Shown here in pieces: positions 22,501 through 34,591 of a stretch of 64,000 bases of DNA. A program made the translations under genes and the position numbers. Where the stretch lies: NCBI GenBank assembly GCA_009667805.1, contig CM019067.1:67626637-67690636 (forward strand). Reading direction: 5' to 3'. The notes beneath the pieces were generated by a model. That model was not told where the DNA came from and made no database searches. It was given only the letters and a program-made list of their open reading frames with translations. How positions within the stretch are numbered: position 1 is the stretch's first letter; the number at the start of each line of letters is the position of its first letter. The DNA is from Leptobrachium leishanense (lineage: Eukaryota > Chordata > Amphibia > Anura > Megophryidae).

Positions 22501-22967
22501 AACAAGCCCAGTTTTGTAACTTTTGCCAGTTTTGTGACTTTTGGGTGTTGTAGGGGGGCGGCGTGACCTTTGGTGACCTTTATTAAAACGTTAACTCAAA
22601 AACTAAACAAGATAGAACGGAGATTTCAACGGCACAAATCGGCACAAACCTAGCACTAACCAACAAGCCCAGTTTCGGGACTTTTGGGTATTGTAGGGGG
22701 GCTGCGTGACCTTGGTGACCTTTATTAAAACTCTTTATTACAACGTTAATAACTCAAAAACGAAACAAGATAGAACGGAGATTTCAACGGCACAAACCTA
22801 GCACTAACCAACAAGCCTGGTTTCGTGACTTGTGGGTGTTGTAGGGGGGCTTTGGTGACCTTTACTCAGTCTCATTGTCTGGGGAAACCAATTGCTAATA
22901 TCTCAAAAATGAAAGCAGCACAAATATTAATTTTTACGGCACAAACCGCACATACGTAGCACTAACC
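22501..22967 (+). repeat. Three tandem 148-161 bp units
   Basis: Units at 22501-22661, 22662-22809 and 22810-22967 each begin AACAAGCC, contain GGGTGTTGTAGGGGGGC-type and TGACCTTTATTAAAAC motifs and end with GGCACAAACCTAGCACTAACC-like sequence. The third unit is more diverged. The family could be a young satellite or the inside of a larger repeat. No coding potential is evident. Confidence 0.85.
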
Positions 22968-23865
22968 AAACAGTGTTTTTTTATTTGTGCCGATTGCAGG
23001 GGGGCCAGCTTCACGCAGCTTACTGTACCCCGGTTACGATCTAGCCCCTTTCCAATAATTTATGTGGTGAAGCAAGTTTAATGAGCTTTGATTTGACTAC
23101 GTGCATAATTAGTAAAACTAGAAAATAAAATCTTAAAGAAACTGCTCCCTGTGTCGTTCTCCATGCTGCTCTTATGAGAATCTATTGAGGATTTTTCTTT
23201 TTTTGCACTGACTTGTAATCTGTAGAGGAAAAGTAGTGAACGTGCAAGATGAGCCGAATAGGACCAGTACTAGACTTAAAGTTCTATTAGATAGTTGTGA
23301 CGAATGTATAAGCAGTTTTGCAATTTCATGTGGACTTTGCTGCATACAACAGGATTAAAGTAAATGTATTCTATATTTGGGTGGAAAAAAACCCACATTG
23401 TTTTATTCGTATGTATGGTCCTCTGGTACCAGCTCGCTGTGATTAGCCCGTGCGCTATATAAAGAGTCCTCTAGAAGAGGTAAAAAGGTGTTTATTTTTC
23501 AGAGCCTCAGAAATACAAGTCGTCGTCTTGCCGTGTACAGACAGATGGTCAGTTGCAACAATGAATCTTAAATGCAGTGAAAATGAAGGACAGGCTTGGC
23601 TTCTGTGTGCATGGATGCGAGAGTGCGTGACAACATGTACATAGGAGTGTGTGTGTGTGTGTGTCTCCGCGATGGGGAAACCAGGTGTTTATATTAGGTA
23701 CAAAACGTAACTATTTTCTACTCTGAACCCTAATATTCTTACATGGTAAGTCAGGTGTTTAGTTGGCATAAATGTTCCAAGAACAGATCTGCAGTATAAT
23801 CGGGTATAGAACCAGTATTGGTCAGAGCAATGTCAATGCAAACCATCTGTTCTGTCTCTCAGATC
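22968..23865. other. 0.9 kb anonymous DNA with a short (TG)n
   Basis: Apart from a TG dinucleotide run at about 23646-23664 nothing is recognised. Short frames have no visible domain. Confidence 0.45.
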
Positions 23866-24360
23866 GCGATTCGGTGCAAATTTGTGGATGTCAGCCAAGC
23901 CTCCAGGTCACCCCCCCACCCACTGACATCCCCACCATATGTGTGAGGATGTCAGTGGGCCAGTTAACCCCCTAGCTGCCAAGGGGAGATGGGGGGATCC
24001 TTTGGATCCCGTTATCTCCCGATCCGTGGCAGCTAGAGGGAAATAATTGGAAAGGTCTGATCATGGCCTTTCCAATGATACCAAACATGACTAGGTCCGG
24101 TGTAAAATAAAGTTAATAAAAAATAAATTAAAAAATAAATAAATAAAAAAAAGGTTTGTTTTTTAAAAAATATATATTTTTGTCTGGGGGGGGGTTTAGT
24201 TAAATAGGACCTAGGCTGTCATCTAAAATTAATGAGAATAAAACAGTCAGAATGAGCTCAGCGCACATAGGTGAACTGGCTCAGCAATGAAGGGGGTTAA
24301 AAAAGCAAAAACATGTAAAAATTGGGTATTGCCCGCGAATCATAATATTGTAAAGACTAT
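23866..24360. mobile_element. TTAA family, partial copy 2, reverse orientation
   Basis: The sequence matches the inverse complement of the middle of the element at 11759-12934: ATTCGGTGCAAATTTG, CCACTGACATCCCCACC, GATCCGTGGCAGCTAGAGG and GAACTGGCTCAGCAATGAAG. The similarity continues past an internal TTAA to the edge of the next MITE at 24361. Its ends are not resolved. Confidence 0.75.
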
Positions 24361-25090
24361 GGGCTACATTACATATTTCGCGGTAAAACAGGGCGTTAGG
24401 GAGAGAAAACTGTGCCCGCAGTTTTCTTTTTAGCGCCCCCGTTTTACAGTGAAATTACAATGCAGGCGCTTAAAAAGCTGCCTGCATAGTTAGCGGGGGC
24501 TAAGCCCCAGGATGCACGTGGCGGCGCTAAGCGCCTCCGCGAGCATCCACTCGATGGAGTCCACTGTGACTCCATTGACAAAGACTGCGGCGGTCACACG
24601 ACCTGCCGGATCTCGCCTAGCGAGATCTGGCAGGTCGACGTAGTCATCCGCAGGGAGAGGCTGGGGGACATTTTCCCCAGTCTCTCCCTGCTCCCGCCGG
24701 ACGGAGCCACGGTCCACGCCGTGGGATACTAGGTAATTATCTGGAATTTTTGAGGAGGGATTTCTGCCGGTGCTAAGGGATTCTGCATCAGCGGAATCCA
24801 TTAGCACCAGGTCCAAGCTGTGGTTAACATTTTGCTAACCGCAGCCGAACGTTAATCAGCATTAGGACTTTGTAAACCTAACGCTGATTAACACTTTGCG
24901 CTCCCTACACTTAACATGGGGAGCGCAAAGTACAGTAACCTGGCTTGCGCTTAAAAGAGCAAGATACCAAACGCTAACGGGTTTCTTAACCCGTTAGCGT
25001 TTGTATTGTAATGTGCGGTGGCTACCAGGACTAACGTTAACGCTCACTCAGGTGAGCGCTAACGTTAGCACCAAGTGTGTAATGTAGCCC
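24361..25090. mobile_element. GGGCT..ATTACA MITE, copy 2 (730 bp)
   Basis: Ends are GGGCTACATTACA and TGTAATGTAGCCC, a 13-bp perfect inverted pair. The body parallels the copy at 3420-4116: CTGTGCCCGCAGTTTTC, GGATGCACGTGGCGGCGCTAAGCG, CACTTTGCGCTCCCTA and AACATGGGGAGCGCAAAG, in the same order. Flanking triplets are TAT and TGT. No protein is encoded. Confidence 0.85.
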
Positions 25091-25242
25091 TGTACCAATA
25101 GCTTTTTAAAGTAAAGCCTTAAAAAGATACTCTAGGCACTAGTTTTAAGAAAGGAGGGGGAACAGAAAAAAATAATGACCCCACCTGCACCCTCCTTTTC
25201 ATTTTAAGCCATTAAATACTTTTAAAACATATCTTCCTTCCA

Positions 25243-25914
25243 TTGGCTGGCTGGCTCATTGCTCCTCTTGATGTAACATTTGCAAAATGTGCAAAACCAT
25301 TTGCGCAGAACATCGTATTACGACGTGCGCGCAACGATGCACGTTATCGTCCAATGCGAGTGACCCTGCGCGAACCCAGCGCGAGCGCAAGTTCGTGCAC
25401 GCATCCCATACGTAACATTGTGAGCGCCAATGCATTAGTGCGCTGGTACACGGATGGTATTACTATCTTCGCGCAACGAAAATTTGAGCGCATTTTCGTA
25501 ACCTCTTTGAAAAGCAGGTGGTAACTGTAAATGTGATCGTTCTGGGCGAAACAAAATACACCAGCACGAAAAAAAAATACAGCACAGTACAGTTACACAT
25601 TCTACACATACCCAAACATTAAAATTTATAAATTGTGTCATTATAAATTTTTTCTTTTATTGGCTGGAGGTTGTTAATTTTTTTTTTCCTTTCTTTTTAG
25701 TTTGTAAATATTTTATTGGAAATGGGTGATTGATGTTGGCTGAATCCCGTGACAAAACAGTCTGCCCACTGATTCCTGCACGCAACGTTCATTTGCGAAC
25801 GGCTTTGCGCGTCGGATTTGCGCCCAAAAATTTTTGACGGACGAAAAAATGCGCTCGGATCGAAATACCATGGAAATTTTCGTGCGATCACGCGCAGAGA
25901 ATGTAATAGGGCCC
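25243..25914. mobile_element. Related MITE, right end only (TGTAATAGGGCCC)
   Basis: The right terminus ATGTAATAGGGCCC ends at 25914. Internal segments rich in GCGC and a stretch near 25545-25610 match, in inverse orientation, the element at 26076-26798. A left terminus is not recognisable, so the start given is approximate. Confidence 0.6.
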
Positions 25915-26075
25915 GCAGTTTGCAGGCAAAAGCTTCAGGAATCTGCCAAATCCATTTCTCCTAGGCTACCACCTTCAGGCTACGGATGGTTTATTCATCA
26001 CAGCTGATGACACGTCCTTGACTATATAAAGCAGACTCCATCAAACCTCAGTAATTTGTCATCTGTGACTACTGA

Positions 26076-26798
26076 GGGCCCTATTACAATCTTCGCGTTA
26101 AAACGCTTGTGCAAAGCTCGCGCATGCGCCATGCGTTAAATGTTAAGGCGCGTAAATCAACGCTGGAATTACAATCCTCGCACATTTTTTCATCCGTCGA
26201 GCAATAACGCACGTAAATCGGATGCGCAAAAATGTGCGCGCAGCAACGTTGCACGCAGAAATCAGTGTGCGGGCTGTTATTTTCACGCAATTCAGCCAAT
26301 CAGAATTATGAACCATCATTATCTCACGTTAAGTTTTTGCGCCTGTCAAAGTCAATCTGAGCACACTGTATATGCTGCAGCAATAATAAATGCACACACA
26401 ACTTCTCCATTGTATTGGTTTGGTATGCGTAGAAAGTGTAACTATACTTTGCAGCATTTTTTTTTGGGCTGGTGTATTTGGGTTGGGCCACGTCGGTCAG
26501 ATTTGCCATTAACAGCAGCTTTCAGGAGTTGCTAAAATTATGCGCACAAAGGCTATGCATTACAAACTGCACATAGATTGTAATACCAACCGTGTACCAG
26601 CGCACGTTTGCGCTCACAATGTTAAGTATAGGTCGCGCGCAGTACAGTACGCTCGCGCAGGTTCACCCGCGGTAGATGATTACGTGCGTTTGTTGTGCTG
26701 ACATTGTAATACGACGTTCGGTGCAAAGGGTTTTACCCCTCGCGTTAATACGTTTTTGCTCCGGCGCAAACGTTTGCGCGAAGATTGTAATAAGGCCC
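26076..26798. mobile_element. GGGCCCTATTACAATC MITE, 723 bp
   Basis: The ends form a 22-bp inverted repeat with one mismatch (GGGCCCTATTACAATCTTCG / CGAAGATTGTAATAAGGCCC). They are flanked by a 3-bp duplication TGA (26073-26075 and 26799-26801). Three-base duplications occur in PIF/Harbinger elements, usually as TWA, so this is suggestive only. The inside is unusually rich in CG and GC dinucleotides. A further relative begins at 40423. Confidence 0.8.
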
Positions 26799-26849
26799 TG
26801 AGTGTTTTGACTCCCTGTTCCTGACCTTTGCTTGTTAGTTTATGATCAT

Positions 26850-28405
26850 GGTCTGCCGGCACCGAAATTGCAATGGACGGTGAATTTCCCCCGTATGGTA
26901 CAATTTTGGGGCCGTTCAAAACCAAATTTTGGCAAATTGCCAGCGAAATACGGTGATGTTCAGCAGTAGTGAAACCCCCTAGAGAAACAATGGTTAATCT
27001 ATTCAGAGAACACCGAACAGCACCGAAATGTCAGTGAAATGCCCTGATGTTTGGTGTTTTCGTTCGGCAGGTTTCAATGTAAAAAAAAAAAAATCACGTT
27101 TTTATTCAATATCTAGTAAACCGTTTATTCTTTTAAATTTGCAGCAAAAAGTCTTTTTTTTATTATTTTTGGGCACTTTTTGGCAAAAAAAATCTGATTT
27201 CTTTTTAAATAGCTTTTTATTTCTGTAACAGACTTTTTTATTATTATTCATAGGACGTTATATGTTAATTCCAGACATTTTCATCTAGTAGCTTTTTTAC
27301 AAACAGTGTTTAACCCTTTCCATGCGGAGGACGCACTGAGCGCGTCCTGCCGCATGGCCATTTTGCTGTGGAGGACGCGCTGAGCGGCGGCTGTCTTCAA
27401 CCCTTAGGGGGCTGGATCGCAATATGGCGCTAACAGGCGCTGTATCGTGGTCCCCTCCCGGAGCTGGTCGACATCTTGGATGTCGGCCAAGATTCCGGGA
27501 TATCCCCCTGACGACTGGCGTCATCGCGCTATGCATCAGTTCTGCAATTAACCCCTAGCTGCCACCCATGGTGGAGATAGGGGGTTCCAATGAACCCCCT
27601 ATCTCCCGATCCGTGACAGTTAGGGGTAAATGTTTGATATAATTGGAACGACCAGAGCATGACCATGTAAAATGTAAAAATAAAAAAATAGTTTTTTGTT
27701 TTTTTTGTTTTATTAATGCAGCAATATTGTTCCCATTCCAATTATAATGTGAACAATGATGCTGCACTAACGATTTTTTCTATGGGGGGGGGCCGTTTGC
27801 TAAAAAAGACGTAATTTCCCCCAAAAAAATGTAACGAGTCCCCATTTCAAATTTTTTTAACAAGCGCATCCCATAGAAAATATAACTGAAAAGGTTTGTA
27901 TGATAAAATGTGAAAAAACACTTTACACGCTGTAGATAATTGAAAATTCTATTTTTATCGCATTTTTTGTTATAATATTCAGGCAGGACATAACGTATAC
28001 ATATAATAATGATATATTATGAATCTGCCGAGTCTGCCGGAAAGAACGATATATAATATGTCTGGGTTGTATAATAAAATGTGACTTCAAATCGCATTTA
28101 AACATGATGAGAGAAACCGGTAAAAATTAGCTCAGCACAGAGGTGTGAAATGGCTCAGCAGCGAAAGTGTTAAAAATGTAAATGTTGTAGTCGTGTCTTT
28201 GTTTTTAACCCCGTTCGTCGGCAACCTATCAAATACAATAGTTTCGGCAAGTTGCCGGTGGTTTTTATTGTCGAGTCGGCAGATTTTCCCTGCACCTCCG
28301 GGACCCTGCAGTGAATGCTGAATTCACCGCAGGGTCGGGGAACATGATTCCCCAAAGTGCGGGGAACGAAAAAGCATTGAAATTCCGGCTCTTTGAATAA
28401 CCCTG
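26850..28405. mobile_element. Large MITE split by a TTAA element (copy 2 of 33.7-kb family)
   Basis: Left and right parts match the element at 33689-34588: ATTCAATATCTAGTAAACCG, CACCGAAATGTCAGTGAAATG and ACCGCAGGGTCGGGGAAC, ending CTCTTTGAATAACCCTG at 28405. The middle (27314-28169) is a different, TTAA-flanked element. The left terminus is not clear; the start given is approximate. Confidence 0.75.
27314..28169. mobile_element. TTAA-flanked element, copy 3 (856 bp)
   Basis: TTAA occurs at 27310-27313 and 28170-28173. The left end CCCTTTCCATGCGGAGG and the right end CTCAGCAGCGAAAGTG are comparable to the CCCTTTCACTGCTGA ends of the 57.7-kb copy. The inside has the family's GGGAGATAGGGGGTTCC / CTATCTCCCGATCCGTG pair. 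No transposase. Confidence 0.8.
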
Positions 28406-29129
28406 TATGTCTTTGGGTACCCTTTCCTGTACTGCGTACCTGGACCTGCCACTGTGCCTACTCGCACTACACATACAGAGGTCAGAATGCTCCTGGTTAC
28501 TCTGCATTGTGGTTCTGCAAGAGTGCATGAACTCTACTGCAACCTGGGATAATGCTTCTGGCAAGTCCTGACACTGACACACACATCCAGAATATGCATA
28601 TGTCATCATGCTGCTACCGAGACCACTGTGAAAGGTTCATGCAATATATGATCACAAGGATTGCTTGCATTAGGAGTTAGTCTTGTGGATTATCCATTCG
28701 CATTAACATGATCTAGTCTACAAACTTGTGGAAGGATCGATAGGACATCCATGGACATAATGCGGGTCCAGGAATGATGACCAAGAATGATGGCAAGCCC
28801 TAACGATGTTCGCAGCAGTCTGTTCACTTGAAATAGTCAGTGCTTAAATCAAGCGAGACATCCCTGACAGATTAATTTAGATATGAAATAAAATCCTAAA
28901 CTTTCAGCATTACAAAAAGATACTTCAATAGCAAAACTAATCAACATATAGGAAACTTATGTCTATTAAAGATCGTTACAAGATGTGTCATTCTACAAGA
29001 CAATATACTGTTCAATGTAATATGAAATTATGCCCAAGCAGTGGTCTAGGAAATTAATAAATGACCGGGTGCCCTGTGAAATATCTAGAAGAATATGTGC
29101 AGAGGGACTGTAAAATATAATATAATATA

Positions 29130-29161
<32 letters not shown>

Positions 29162-29584
29162 GCATGTGTGTTATGAGGAGGCTCAGTTGTTGCTCAGGTT
29201 CGTAGTGTTAGATCTGCTTATGTGCTCTTGTTACAGTGAAACTCATGGGATAGGGACTCAGACTGATGGCTGCTGTGTAATCGAAAGCGAAAATTACATA
29301 CATACAGAAAAAATGGCATCGCGCCCATACTCAGAGCGGCTGCAACAACCAGGAGTAACAACCCAGTTCATGTATAAAACATAACAAGAAAAATAAAATG
29401 TCATCTGAGCTCGTTTCTATACAATTCCATGTGCAACAAACCACAATTAGAGGTTTCAGTTTGCTCAAAAAGGCCATTGAAGCGTAAGCTCACTCGCCCC
29501 ATCACGGCACCTCTTGGTAGAGTGAGTACCTAACCAATGTAACCAAAAGCCACTCTGAGCAGCTGCTTTACAGTTACTTTTGGC
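28406..29584. other. 1.2 kb anonymous DNA with an AT microsatellite
   Basis: No gene seen. A (TATAA)n/(TA)n run lies at about 29117-29162. A short frame at 29166-29384 has no recognisable domain. Confidence 0.45.
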
Positions 29585-30617
29585 TAGAGCCTCACGTACG
29601 TCGCATCTCTCTTCTGATCTTAAATTCCTGGCCATTAAAGCCAAGTCTTTTTTCGCACTTAATGAAAATAAGCCGGGTCGTTATTGGCACAGATTCTCAA
29701 AACTAATAAGTCGAGAGCGTATATACCCCGAATTCGACGCAAAACCGCAGAACGTATGACAAAACCTGATCTTGTAGCGGAGGAATTTCGTTCTTATTTT
29801 CATTCCTTGTATTCTCTTCAGCACTTTCAGCACTCTCACTTTCCTGATCTTGCCACACAAGACACAGACGATTACCTGGCTGATAAGTCTCTCAAGACAT
29901 TGCCACCTGCGTTGGCACTGGACTTGGGAGCTCCGATCCAAACTGAGGAGATAAATGAAGCCTTTAAAACACTCTAAACCGCATAAATGTCCCGGACCGG
30001 ACGGTCTGCCAGTGGAATATTTTAAGCTTCTTCAACCGGAGCTGACTACACATTTATTGTCGGTTTATAACTCAATGCTCTCTGGGGGGGTATTTCATAC
30101 ATCGTCTCTAGTGGCGACAATTACCCCAATTCTGAAACCGGGAAAAGACCCGCTGTTACCCTCCAGTTATCGCTCCATATCCCTTCTCAACAACGATGTT
30201 AAGATTCTGGCGAGAATCCTAGCCACCCGTTTGCAACAACATTTGCCCTCATTGATTGATTCGGACCAGGTGGGATTTATTCCGGGAAGGGAGGCGAAGG
30301 ATGCTACTACTAGAGTGCTGAATGCCATCTTACTGGCTAAACGTGCTGAAGCTCCTTTTATTTTGTTATCTACGGATGCTGAGAAAGCATTTGATAGGGT
30401 TTTGTGGCCCTACCTCATGCGAGTACTACACAGGTTTGGCCTAGGAAGTGGATTTCTAAAATGGATATCCTCGCTTTACTCTTCCCCGACGGCCAGAGTA
30501 CGGGTCAATGGAGCGTTGACCCAGAGTTTCCCCATCCTGAATGGCACTAGACAGGGCTGCCCACTGTCGCCCCTGCTTTTCACATTGTCGCTAGAGCCCT
30601 TGTTGGCTTCTGTATGA
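29585..30617 (+). pseudogene. L1/Tx1-type ORF2 remnant, linker and RT
   Basis: The linker (SDLKFLAIKAKSFFALNENK, then frame 29684-29977 with EEFRSYFHSLYSL and EEINEAFKTL) runs into reverse transcriptase after a one-step frame change near 29960. The RT frame (29955-30617) shows GPDGLPVEYFKLL, SYRSISLLNNDVKI, DQVGFIPGREAKD, LSTDAEKAFDRV (motif A) and NGTRQGCPLSPLLFTL (motif B), then a stop. The catalytic YADD box is missing: sequence jumps to a later part of ORF2 at about 30660, so an internal deletion removed motif C. Divergent from the 51.8-kb L1, so a separate subfamily. Confidence 0.9.
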
Positions 30618-30659
30618 TCTAACCCTGAGATCAGCGGTTTGAAGGGGAAACGTACGCTT

Positions 30660-32296
30660 ATATTACTATGCAACTCAGTTAACCAGGATCCTTGCCTGGA
30701 TGGATCCGAACCCCACACGCAAATGGCTCGACCGGGAGACTCATCTTGCGAATAGCCCCTTCTGGGCCTTACCCTGGTTGCTCCCAGATCAGCTGCCACC
30801 CTTGTGTCGGTCAATACTTACGTTAGCGAATACCATCCGCGTTTGGCACTCTTTTAGAGTACGTTACTCTCTGTCAGCTTTCCCTGCACCTCTGTTGCCG
30901 ATTACACATAACCCGGCATTTCCAGTAGGAGTTTGCCAGACTTTACGGACACGATTCACTTCTCACCCGGGTTTACTCGCCATGCATGTGTTAGAAGGTG
31001 GTCAATTTAAACAGATCCCTACTCCGGCATGGGGTTTCCTGCCTACTCTTTTGGACAAATTAAATTTTACGCAGATACGCCATTTTCTGTTATCGATTCC
31101 CAACGGCACTAATTTCACCAGGCCATTGACGCCATTTGAGAAATTTTGTGCCATGGGCATTACTTTGTCACGCAGTCTCTCCACTTTATACCACATTTTA
31201 CACTCTTCGGACATGGACCTGCCGACGTACGTGGGACTCCATCCCAGAAAGTCACTGGGCTAAAACCTTTGAGCTCACACATCATGGCACCACGATTTCC
31301 AAACTGAAGGAAACGTTGTTTAAGATTGTAGCTCTGTAGTATACCACCCCACTTTGGATTGCACGTTTCTGCCCAACACACTCTACGAATTGCTGGAGAT
31401 GTCACCAAACTCAAGGGTCCTTTCTCCACATTTGGTGGAACTGCCCCCTCGTTTCTTTTTTGGGGCGCGGTTCAGACACTGATCAGATACACCACGGACG
31501 TAGACCTGGACTTTACACCTGAGATATTTCTCCTTGGACAGATGCCCCTTTCTGCGAAATCTCTCAAGAAATCAGTGCTTCTCCGGATCCTGATGGCCGC
31601 TCGTACACTTGTTCCACTTCACTGGAATTCATCAGTCGTCCCTTCTGCACAAGATCTGGTTGCGAAGGTAGAATCCATTCGGTCCATTGAGACGGAGATG
31701 ATGCCTTTGGATCAAAGGGCGGAGGCCAATCTTAACACCTGGTTCCACTGGAGTGCCTTTCTCTCTTCCTCCTGTTCAAGGAACTTGTTCTACCTAAAGA
31801 TACATGGGGGGGCGGGCGGGCTTCCCTCTGCACCCGGGGCTTACTCACACCCCGCTTTGGACATGTTATTTTTCATTATCAATTTTACGACCATGCTTCC
31901 CCTGGATTGTTCTGCACACCCCTCGGAAAGTTACCCACGAATTTCCCCTCTCCCCATCCGTTTTTTTTATTATTATTTTCTCTCCTTTCATTGTCTTTCT
32001 TCCTTGAGTATTCTCTATCACTCCTTTCTTCCTATCTGTTCGGAAACGATAGTTATACGGAATTTGAGAGTGTAAGATTTGTCATTGACTTTACTTGTAA
32101 ACTCCTCAATCCTTAATGGACCGCTCGTTTTCTTTGATTTGAAATACATGCATTCCATTCATGACGCAAAAAAAACCAAAAAAAAAACAATCGTTAGTAA
32201 CATTGTCACCGCATTTCAAATGTACAAATTTGTTGTCTGATTGTGTATTATGTCGGAAGTCTTTTCAATAAATATTTTGAAAGAAAAAAAAAAAAA
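30660..32296 (+). pseudogene. L1/Tx1-type ORF2 C-terminus and 3' tail
   Basis: Frames 30700-31263 and 31359-32075 contain KLNFTQIRHFLLSIP, LTPFEKFCAMG and KKSVLLRILMAARTLVPLHW, the post-RT and C-terminal domain of L1-like ORF2 proteins (compare VMAARRAVAQGW in the 51.8-kb copy). The zinc-knuckle area around 31380-31460 is frameshifted. A 3' UTR follows, with AATAAA at 32267-32272 and poly(A) to 32296. I could not identify a certain target duplication. Confidence 0.82.
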
Positions 32297-33103
32297 GCGC
32301 TCATTTTTCTTTCACGCACTTAATTGACACTCCTGATGATTGTCATACTGCGAAACGCATAGTGTTACTATGAATTTTTACTGAATCCGACAGTGACCAG
32401 TTCCTCGCACGTTTTGCGACCTCTATTTGAGGTTAGATCCAAGTTAATTATCACAGCTTTTATTAGGAATGTAATTCAGGGTGCATAGTTTCTTCTGTCA
32501 ACAAATAAAAATCGATATAGCATTGTTCACTATGTTTTTCTGTGCCTTTCCTATACCTGCAGACCCAGGAAGGCCTGCTTCTGTGCTTAATAGAAGAGTT
32601 AACCATTCTGTATGCCTGGGCTCCTGTGACATTGGCAGTGTTCTTGGTTCATAGCTGTTTTTTGCCATCTTTATACCAGGGCGCCAACCTAAATTTCTAT
32701 GCCAGGAACCAAACTTCTTGTTGTGTGTGTTATAGTTAGGTCTTACCTCTGGCACGGTTTTTATATTTGTGCACCAGGCTTTTACCTGGACTCCACTTTG
32801 TTATCCATTAGTCCCCTTTATAAATATAAAAGTTTTGTTTTAAATTTTGCAACAATACTACAATCTCTATACCAACTCTTTTCATATATAAACCTACAAT
32901 GAGGATCACTAGTGTCTTTATGGACTCTGCCCTAACCAGTCCAAGATATCCCTAAAATCGCCTCTTTCCAGATTTGCATATCACATTCCTGACTTATCCT
33001 TCACACATTATCGCTTTCATAGCTTCACTACCATGACTGACAGCATCTCTGATACAAACGCTTGTACTAACAATCCTGACAATAAAGATGGGAACTCCTC
33101 ATT
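32297..33103. other. 0.8 kb anonymous DNA; possible Penelope edge
   Basis: Near 32335-32365 the phrase CTGATGATTGTCATACTGCGAAACGCAT resembles the GCGAAACGCGT motif seen near the ends of Penelope-like elements (compare 62566-62592). No coding remnant accompanies it. The rest is unrecognised. Confidence 0.35.
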
Positions 33104-33111
33104 CTCTACAC

Positions 33112-33287
33112 CTGTGGTTCCCAACCGCGTGCCTCAGGTCCCCCTAACAGGCCAGGTTTGCAGATATGTATAGCACAGCAAAGGTGATATGATTTGCTGC
33201 TCAGTGATTGTAGGATGCATTTTCCCAAGGTAACCCTTAAAATCTGGCCTATTAGGGGGACTTGAGTACCTCTTTTGGGAACCACTG
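33112..33287. mobile_element. hAT MITE family A, copy 3
   Basis: Ends CTGTGGTTCCCAACC and GGGAACCACTG match the copies at 9411 and 17846, as does the inside (CCTAACAGGCCAGGTTTG, GATTTGCTGCTCAGTGATTG). The 8-bp flanks are CTCTACAC (33104-33111) and GTCTACAC (33288-33295), seven of eight identical. Confidence 0.92.
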
Positions 33288-33295
33288 GTCTACAC

Positions 33296-33688
33296 CAACA
33301 CAAGAGCGAAAGCTAATCTGAGCAGGTCTCTAGATCTCATCTGATTCCTATAAACTTGTAAATTTTAACCCCCTCCCCCCCATTCTGTATTGTAAAGTAC
33401 AGCAGAAACCGTTGACATAAAAAACCAAAACAGTTCTAATATTGCATCATTGGTGTACCTTGTTTTTTTTAATGTTGCTTCACTTTATTAGCAGCATTGT
33501 AACGATTGCAGCAACGGTATAGCATACGGGCAATGTGAGGCTTTACCATATCCATGTTTAGAATGTGGATCCCCTTGAATAATGACACATTTTAGAAACT
33601 CTGCAAAAATCTGCTAATATCCAAGGGGCAGCGTTCATTATATGCAATCAAACTTTATAAGGTCTTTTGGTGTACGAATAGAAAGTTA
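33296..33688. other. Anonymous spacer
   Basis: Nothing recognised. Confidence 0.45.
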
Positions 33689-34588
33689 AAGGGTTATCCA
33701 AAGAGCTCCAAATTGCTTGAGAAAGGTAACCGAACGCTGAAAATCAGGGTTCGGTTCCCTTTCCTGGCCATTCGGCTATCCAGAGAGCAGGCAATTCGCC
33801 AAATCCTGGCGAATTGCCTGAACATACGGTGCCTGTTCGGTCCCTGTTCGAGGGCAGTGAAATCCCCATGAAAAAGCTTCGGCTATTCAGAGAACACAAA
33901 CCAGCAGTGAAAGGTTCCCGAAATGCCCTGCCATTCGGTGATTTCATGCGGCAAATTTATTCAGGAGAATCCATCCCATAGGCTTCAATGTTAAAAATAT
34001 TCCGGTTTTAATTCAATATCTAATAAACCGTTCATTATAAAATTCTGCAGTAAAGAGTCTCTTTATTTATAGATTTTTTAGGATACTTTAAGCATATTTC
34101 TGAATTTTTTTTTATTTTTAAAAGTCTGATTTTTTTTTTATTTTTTTTTTCAGTTTACTTATTTTTTCTGTAACAGCCCTTTTTATTATCATTCCCTGGA
34201 CCTCCTGTGTAAATTGCAGACATTTTCGCTCAGTAGTTTCTTTGCAAACAGCGTTTCAATTTCACATTCATACAAACGGTTTTGCTAATTTATTCACCTC
34301 CCTCTGTGTGCGGTCTCAGCTGCTTCGGCTCTGTGTGATCGGCTCCTGTTCGGCTTTTCGACGGGTTTATCCAGATGTTTTTGTGGCTTTTCAGCCTGCA
34401 TACGGTGAGTTTTGCGGTTAGTTTTCGGTGGGTTTACGGCAGCTTTTTCCTGCAATTCGGGGACCCTGTGGTGCTTGCTGGATACACCGCAGGGTCACCG
34501 AAATGGGATCGGCAAAAGGAACCGAATTGAAGAGAATGAAAAGTCACCGAACGTGCAGTGACTTTTCGAATCTCTTTGGATAACCCTG
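33689..34588. mobile_element. AAGGGTTATCCAAAGAG MITE, 900 bp
   Basis: The left end AAGGGTTATCCAAAGAG and the right end CTCTTTGGATAACCCTG are inverted repeats, flanked by TTA on both sides (33686-33688 and 34589-34591). A 3-bp TTA duplication is typical of PIF/Harbinger, so that superfamily is likely but unproven. The body repeats TTCGG/CCGAA motifs. A second, split copy lies at about 26850-28405. Confidence 0.8.
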
Positions 34589-34591
34589 TTA

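Noticed and set aside
22501..22967. CRISPR-like array
   Set aside because: Units are 148-161 bp and similar throughout, with no short repeat plus unique spacer pattern, and the context is eukaryotic.
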